Shown here piece after piece: positions 4,994 to 5,917 of a DNA stretch of 5,917 nucleotides. Under the pieces are notes generated by a model. That model had not been told where the DNA came from. It did not search any database and was given only the letters and a program-made list of their open reading frames with translations. Position numbers and translations under genes: made by a program. The stretch is from positions 1-5,917 of the forward strand of contig JADLAH010000113.1 in assembly GCA_020848315.1 (NCBI GenBank), given 5' to 3'. The stretch's first letter is position 1; the number at the start of each line of letters is the position of its first letter. The DNA is from Chitinophagales bacterium. GTDB taxonomy: Bacteria; Bacteroidota; Bacteroidia; Chitinophagales; JADIYW01.

Positions 4994-5803
4994 ATGGAAA
5001 AGAAAAGATTGTTGTATGTCACTCAGGAAATGGATCCTTATCTGGTTATCTCAGAAGTAGGAACCGTTGTAAAAAGATTGGCGCCATATATTAATGACAA
5101 CGGATTGGAAGTACGCGTGCTCATGCCGCGTTTCGGCGTTATCAATGAACGCAGAAACCGACTGCACGAAGTAGTTCGTTTGTCGGGTATCAATATCATC
5201 ATCGATGATAATGATTATCCCCTTATCATTAAAGTAGCTTCCCTGCCCGGCGCGCGTATTCAGGTATACTTCCTGGATAATGAAGAATTTTTCAAACGCA
5301 AAGCCGTATTCCAGGATGACGAAGAAAAAGAATTTGCAGATAATGCCGACAGAATGGTGTTCTTCTGCAAGGCCACATTGGAAACAGTAAAGAAATTCGG
5401 ATGGCATCCGCATATCATCCACTGTCACGGTTGGATGACGAGTCTGATTCCGGTATACATGAAGACGCAGTTCGCCAAAGATCCGGTATTTGCGCAGACC
5501 AAGATGGTGTACAGTATTTACAATTCCACTTTTGAAGGTAAGCTGAATAAGAATTTCCTCAAAATCGCATTGATTGGCGAGGATGTAAAAGAAAAAGACC
5601 TGTCCGTTTTCAAAGACCTGACCAATGATGCGCTCACATTAGGCGGCGTTCAGTATGCAGATGCTGTTGTGCAGGGTTCTGCCGATATGCCCGGACTGGC
5701 GGCACTCAAAAAGGCCATTGGCAAAAAGCCATTTCTGGCCTATCAGGAAGAGGATAACTTATTGCAAAATTATGCCGACTTCTATAAAATGTTGCTGCAA
5801 TAA
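4994..5803 (+). CDS. Glycogen/starch synthase-like protein, GT5 N-terminal domain only
   Basis: A 269-residue protein resembling the N-terminal catalytic domain of bacterial glycogen synthase (GT5, Glyco_transf_5). Recognisable parts are the first strand with LLYVTQEMDPY (6-16), EVRVLMPRFGVI (39-50), the insertion with QVYFLDNEEFF (90-100), and HIIHCHGWMTSLIP (140-153), matching the H-x-H-D-W region of GlgA. Full GlgA is about 470-490 residues; the second GT-B domain, holding the catalytic Glu and nucleotide-binding residues, is absent, and the stop at 5801 is followed by unrelated DNA. Where GlgA has the ADP-glucose signature KTGGL, this protein reads VISEV (18-22). It may therefore be a non-catalytic or regulatory relative rather than a working synthase, although databases would probably label it glycogen synthase. 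It is not obviously a recent truncation, since its end is smooth and its reading frame intact. It is transcribed divergently from panC and followed after 43 bp by a lipoprotein gene. Confidence 0.85.
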   Translation: MEKKRLLYVTQEMDPYLVISEVGTVVKRLAPYINDNGLEVRVLMPRFGVINERRNRLHEVVRLSGINIIIDDNDYPLIIKVASLPGARIQVYFLDNEEFFKRKAVFQDDEEKEFADNADRMVFFCKATLETVKKFGWHPHIIHCHGWMTSLIPVYMKTQFAKDPVFAQTKMVYSIYNSTFEGKLNKNFLKIALIGEDVKEKDLSVFKDLTNDALTLGGVQYADAVVQGSADMPGLAALKKAIGKKPFLAYQEEDNLLQNYADFYKMLLQ

Positions 5804-5846
5804 ATCCGTTATACTAAATTATCATCCATCACACATTTAACACCGA

Positions 5847-5917
5847 ATGAGAAAAATTTATTTATTATTTGCCCTTACCCTTGTTGTATTGCTCAATGCC
5901 TGTAAAAAAGATGACAC
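5847..5917 (+). CDS. Lipoprotein, N-terminal part (cut by window end)
   Basis: The first 23 codons from the ATG at 5847 read MRKIYLLFALTLVVLLNACK then KDD. This is a type II signal peptide: a basic start, a hydrophobic core at about 4-16, and a lipobox Leu-Asn-Ala-Cys with the lipidated Cys19. The Lys-Lys-Asp-Asp after the cysteine resembles the lipoprotein export signal that sends Bacteroidota lipoproteins to the cell surface. The mature domain lies outside the window. From general knowledge of this neighbourhood in Bacteroidota, a DUF4270-type lipoprotein is possible, but nothing visible proves that. It is 43 bp after the GT5-like gene with no terminator between them, so co-transcription is likely. 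Confidence 0.8.
   Translation, partial: MRKIYLLFALTLVVLLNACKKDD

Overview
The window looks like chromosomal DNA from a Bacteroidota bacterium, most likely of the Chitinophagaceae or a close family. This rests on three things: -7 promoter elements matching the Bacteroidota consensus TAnnTTTG upstream of panD, panC and the glycogen-synthase-like gene; an almost complete lack of Shine-Dalgarno sequences; and a lipoprotein signal with an acidic, Bacteroidota-type surface-export context (Cys-Lys-Lys-Asp-Asp). The family-level placement is inference from protein style and gene order.

Left end (1-805, minus strand). The first 23 codons of a gene run off the left edge (possibly the Lon protease). 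After about 210 bp of gene-free DNA comes the most unusual part of the window. Read on the minus strand, it holds an intact tRNA-Ser(GGA), an 80-residue GIY-YIG nuclease gene starting 31 nt after the tRNA, a second copy of the tRNA lacking its 5' end, and a strong intrinsic terminator. The last 54 bp of the two tRNA copies are identical. In the broken copy, two tandem 20-bp near-palindromic units interrupt the anticodon loop. Removing 397 bp would restore a simple tRNA plus terminator, so this looks like a very small nuclease-bearing insertion that uses a tRNA gene as its site.

Middle (836-4893, minus strand). In transcription order: panC (pantothenate synthetase); panD (aspartate decarboxylase) from its own promoter; a flippase-like multi-pass membrane protein; an RfaE2/HldE-type heptose-phosphate adenylyltransferase; and an acyl-CoA dehydrogenase. 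PanD makes beta-alanine and PanC condenses it with pantoate, so these two form the last steps to pantothenate and CoA. The next two genes suggest envelope or glycolipid work. The dehydrogenase acts on CoA thioesters.

Right end (4894-5917, plus strand). A compact divergent promoter region separates panC from a GT5 (glycogen/starch synthase-like) protein of only 269 residues. That protein lacks the second GT-B domain and the usual ADP-glucose signature. It is followed by the start of a lipoprotein gene cut by the window edge.
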